From Ancylobacter gelatini (GTDB taxonomy: Bacteria > Pseudomonadota > Alphaproteobacteria > Rhizobiales > Xanthobacteraceae): a DNA stretch of 64,000 bases. Position 1 is the stretch's first letter. Each line of letters begins with the position of its first letter. The stretch covers positions 496,001 to 560,000 of the forward strand of contig NZ_JAKVIL010000001.1 of NCBI RefSeq assembly GCF_022601675.1. Reading direction: 5' to 3'. Of the stretch, positions 62,388-64,000 are shown piece by piece. The translations under genes and the position numbers were made by a program. Below the pieces are notes generated by a model. That model was not told the origin of the DNA, made no database searches, and saw nothing but the letters and a program-made list of their open reading frames with translations.

Positions 62388-62852
62388 ATGCTGTTCCTGA
62401 TGTTCCGTATCGGCGCTGACCGCTATGTGCTCGACGTCGACCAGATCGAGCAGGTCCTGCCGCTGATGGCGGCCAAGGAGGTGCCGGGTGCGCCTTATGG
62501 GGTGGTGGGCGTCATCAACTATCACGGTGACCCGGTGCCGCTGGTCGATCTCAGCCAGATGGCCACGGGAACGCCGTCGACGCCGGTAATGAGCACGCGC
62601 ATCATCCTGGTGCGCTATCCCATGCCAGAGGGCGAGCCCGTGCGGCTGGCCCTGTGCGCGGAGCGCGCGATCGAAGCCATCAAGCGCGAGCCGGCCGACT
62701 TTGTCGCTACCGGCCTTGAAGCAGGCACCCCAGCCTTTCTCGGCCCCGTCGCGGCCGACGAGCAGGGCCTTATCCAGTGGGTGAAGGCGCAGGCGCTGCT
62801 GACCGACGAGATACGCGAAATCCTGTTCCGGCACGCAGGAGCGCCGGTATGA
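62388..62852 (+). CDS. CheW-domain scaffold protein, WspB-like
   Basis: A 154-residue CheW-fold coupling protein. It has LFLMFRIGADRYVLDVDQIEQVLPLM at the N-terminus, APYGVVGVINYHGDPVPLVDLSQM at about 39-62 in place of the usual GVINLRG strand, and ends around LIQWVKAQALLTDEI. It would link the receptor to a CheA-type kinase, expected beyond the window. It overlaps the cheR-like gene by ATGA. Confidence 0.87.
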   Translation: MLFLMFRIGADRYVLDVDQIEQVLPLMAAKEVPGAPYGVVGVINYHGDPVPLVDLSQMATGTPSTPVMSTRIILVRYPMPEGEPVRLALCAERAIEAIKREPADFVATGLEAGTPAFLGPVAADEQGLIQWVKAQALLTDEIREILFRHAGAPV

Positions 62853-64000
62853 GCCTCGACAACGTTGAAAAGCTGTTGAAGGACGCAATCGGTCTCGACC
62901 GCGAAACGGTCGGCGCCTCGACCGTGCAGTACGCCGTCAAGCAGCGCATGGCGGCCTGTGGCGCCACTGATGCGGCGGCCTATTGGCGTCATCTAACCAC
63001 GACTGAACAGGAGCTTCAGGAGCTCGTCAACGCGGTCATCGTGCCGGAAACCTGGTTCTTTCGCGATCCCAAGGCCTTTGACGTCATGACGGCGCATGCC
63101 CGCGCTCGTTTGTCGGTCAGCCAACCGCTACGTCTGCTCAGCCTGCCATGTTCCACCGGCGAGGAGCCGTATTCCATGGCGATGGCACTGTTCGACGCCG
63201 GCTTCGAAGCCGGCCAGTTTCAGATCGACGCGATCGATATCTCCACCCGCAACCTCGCCGGTGCCGCGCACGCCGTTTATGGCCGAAACTCGTTCCGCGG
63301 CGCCGATATCGACTTTCGCGCGCGGCATTTTGAGAAACTGGAGGCCGGTTTCCGGCCCCATGCCGCGATCCGCGACGCGGTGCGCTTCCGGCTCGGCAAT
63401 CTTCTGGATCCCGCCGTCCCGCCGAGCGAGACGATCTACGACATGATTTTCTGCCGGAACCTGCTGATCTATTTCGATCGCGACCTGCAACATCGCGCGC
63501 TGGTTCGGCTGAAACAGATGCTGGCCACCGATGGATTGCTGCTCGTTGGCCCGGCCGAGGCCGGGCTGATGGGGTTGCACGGCTTCTCATCGCTTCGCAC
63601 TCCTATGGCCTTCGCATTCGTGAAGGGCGGGCGCGTGACGGCGCCTGCGGATTCCAGCCGTCCACAGCCAACCGCCGTGTCCATCGCCGCCCGCGCCGCG
63701 CCGCGCACTGCGGAAACCGGGGCACGACCGACGCCGAGCCGGCGTCCCTTTTCCCCGCCGAGAGCCCTGCCGGCTGCGACAAACGCCGCGACGGACGAGC
63801 GACCCACGGCGGCGGCCGGAGACGGCCTGTCCGCGATCCGCCGTGCGGCGGATGCCGGTCGGCTGGCCGAGGCTCGGGCGGCAGCGCAGGGCCATGTTGA
63901 GATTCACGGGCCATCGGGCGATGCCTTTTATCTGCTCGGGCTGATTTGCGATGCCGAGAACAACCTCGCCGAGGCCGCCAAGCATTATCGCAAGGCGTTG
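62849..64000 (+). CDS. CheR methyltransferase with C-terminal TPR, WspC-like, cut by window end
   Basis: 384 codons are present with no stop. The N-terminal CheR helical domain contains VIVPETWFFRDPKAF (64-78). The SAM-binding motif is LLSLPCSTGEEPYSMAMAL (about 97-115), followed by a DAIDIS acidic loop and IFCRNLLIYF near 205. A Pro/Ala-rich linker (about 265-325) leads to a repeat resembling a TPR (GDAFYLLGLICDAENNLAEAAKHYRKAL). CheR with TPRs is characteristic of WspC/FrzF-type receptor methyltransferases. The start overlaps the CheW stop. Confidence 0.88.
   Translation, partial: MSLDNVEKLLKDAIGLDRETVGASTVQYAVKQRMAACGATDAAAYWRHLTTTEQELQELVNAVIVPETWFFRDPKAFDVMTAHARARLSVSQPLRLLSLPCSTGEEPYSMAMALFDAGFEAGQFQIDAIDISTRNLAGAAHAVYGRNSFRGADIDFRARHFEKLEAGFRPHAAIRDAVRFRLGNLLDPAVPPSETIYDMIFCRNLLIYFDRDLQHRALVRLKQMLATDGLLLVGPAEAGLMGLHGFSSLRTPMAFAFVKGGRVTAPADSSRPQPTAVSIAARAAPRTAETGARPTPSRRPFSPPRALPAATNAATDERPTAAAGDGLSAIRRAADAGRLAEARAAAQGHVEIHGPSGDAFYLLGLICDAENNLAEAAKHYRKAL

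Overview
The window is a high-GC stretch of a bacterial chromosome. Codon use, the extragenic palindromic repeat at 41,929, and the mix of tripartite tricarboxylate transporters (TTT), TRAP, Gfo/Idh oxidoreductases and BKACE enzymes suggest an alphaproteobacterium of the Hyphomicrobiales, possibly Xanthobacteraceae-like. That placement is inference. Almost everything is uptake and catabolism of small organic acids, amides and probably (hetero)aromatics. There is no CRISPR array, rRNA or intact insertion sequence.

Region by region. 1-2,850: a 3'-truncated TctC solute receptor, a beta-propeller protein and an orphan ABC ATPase remnant. 2,937-10,671: a tight operon of M19 dipeptidase, Dpp-type ABC importer and amidase. 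10,744-19,352: five 17-bp tandem repeats, tRNA-Arg(CCG), and an approximately 8.3-kb island flanked by 61-bp direct repeats. One repeat starts at the tRNA 3' end. The island has a broken serine recombinase and a relaxase fragment, and carries a four-carbon acid-sugar operon (dehydrogenase, GntR, OtnK-type kinase, TRAP transporter, OtnC-type decarboxylase). 19,625-29,183: two Gfo/Idh genes, a cupin and two complete TTT systems. 29,260-40,390: a LysR gene and a flavin-dependent two-component monooxygenase operon, then a divergent LysR gene and a third TTT operon with amidohydrolase, cupin and Ldh2-type dehydrogenase. 40,899-44,139: CobW-type GTPase, LVIVD-repeat protein and GntR.

44,234-60,506 looks like one regulon. 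A TetR gene ends an operon with a flavin monooxygenase and a VOC protein. Near-identical palindromes (consensus ATTTATCGATCGATAAAT) lie at 46,696, 53,444 and 57,420, in the promoter regions of the VOC/monooxygenase/TetR operon, the HisD-like/deacetylase operon, the SsuABC-type importer operon, the cyclase/BKACE/Gfo-Idh/SDR operon and the hydrolase/dehydrogenase/GlcG/SDR operon. Together these encode uptake, oxidation, ring or amide opening, beta-keto cleavage and redox steps. I cannot name the substrate, and this is the best candidate for an undescribed system.

60,590-64,000: an IS5-type transposase scrap, then MCP, CheW and CheR-TPR genes in the order of a Wsp-type chemosensory operon, cut by the window end.

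A recurring structural theme is that each TRAP or TTT receptor gene with a visible downstream junction (four of four) is followed by a strong GC-rich hairpin before the membrane-subunit genes.
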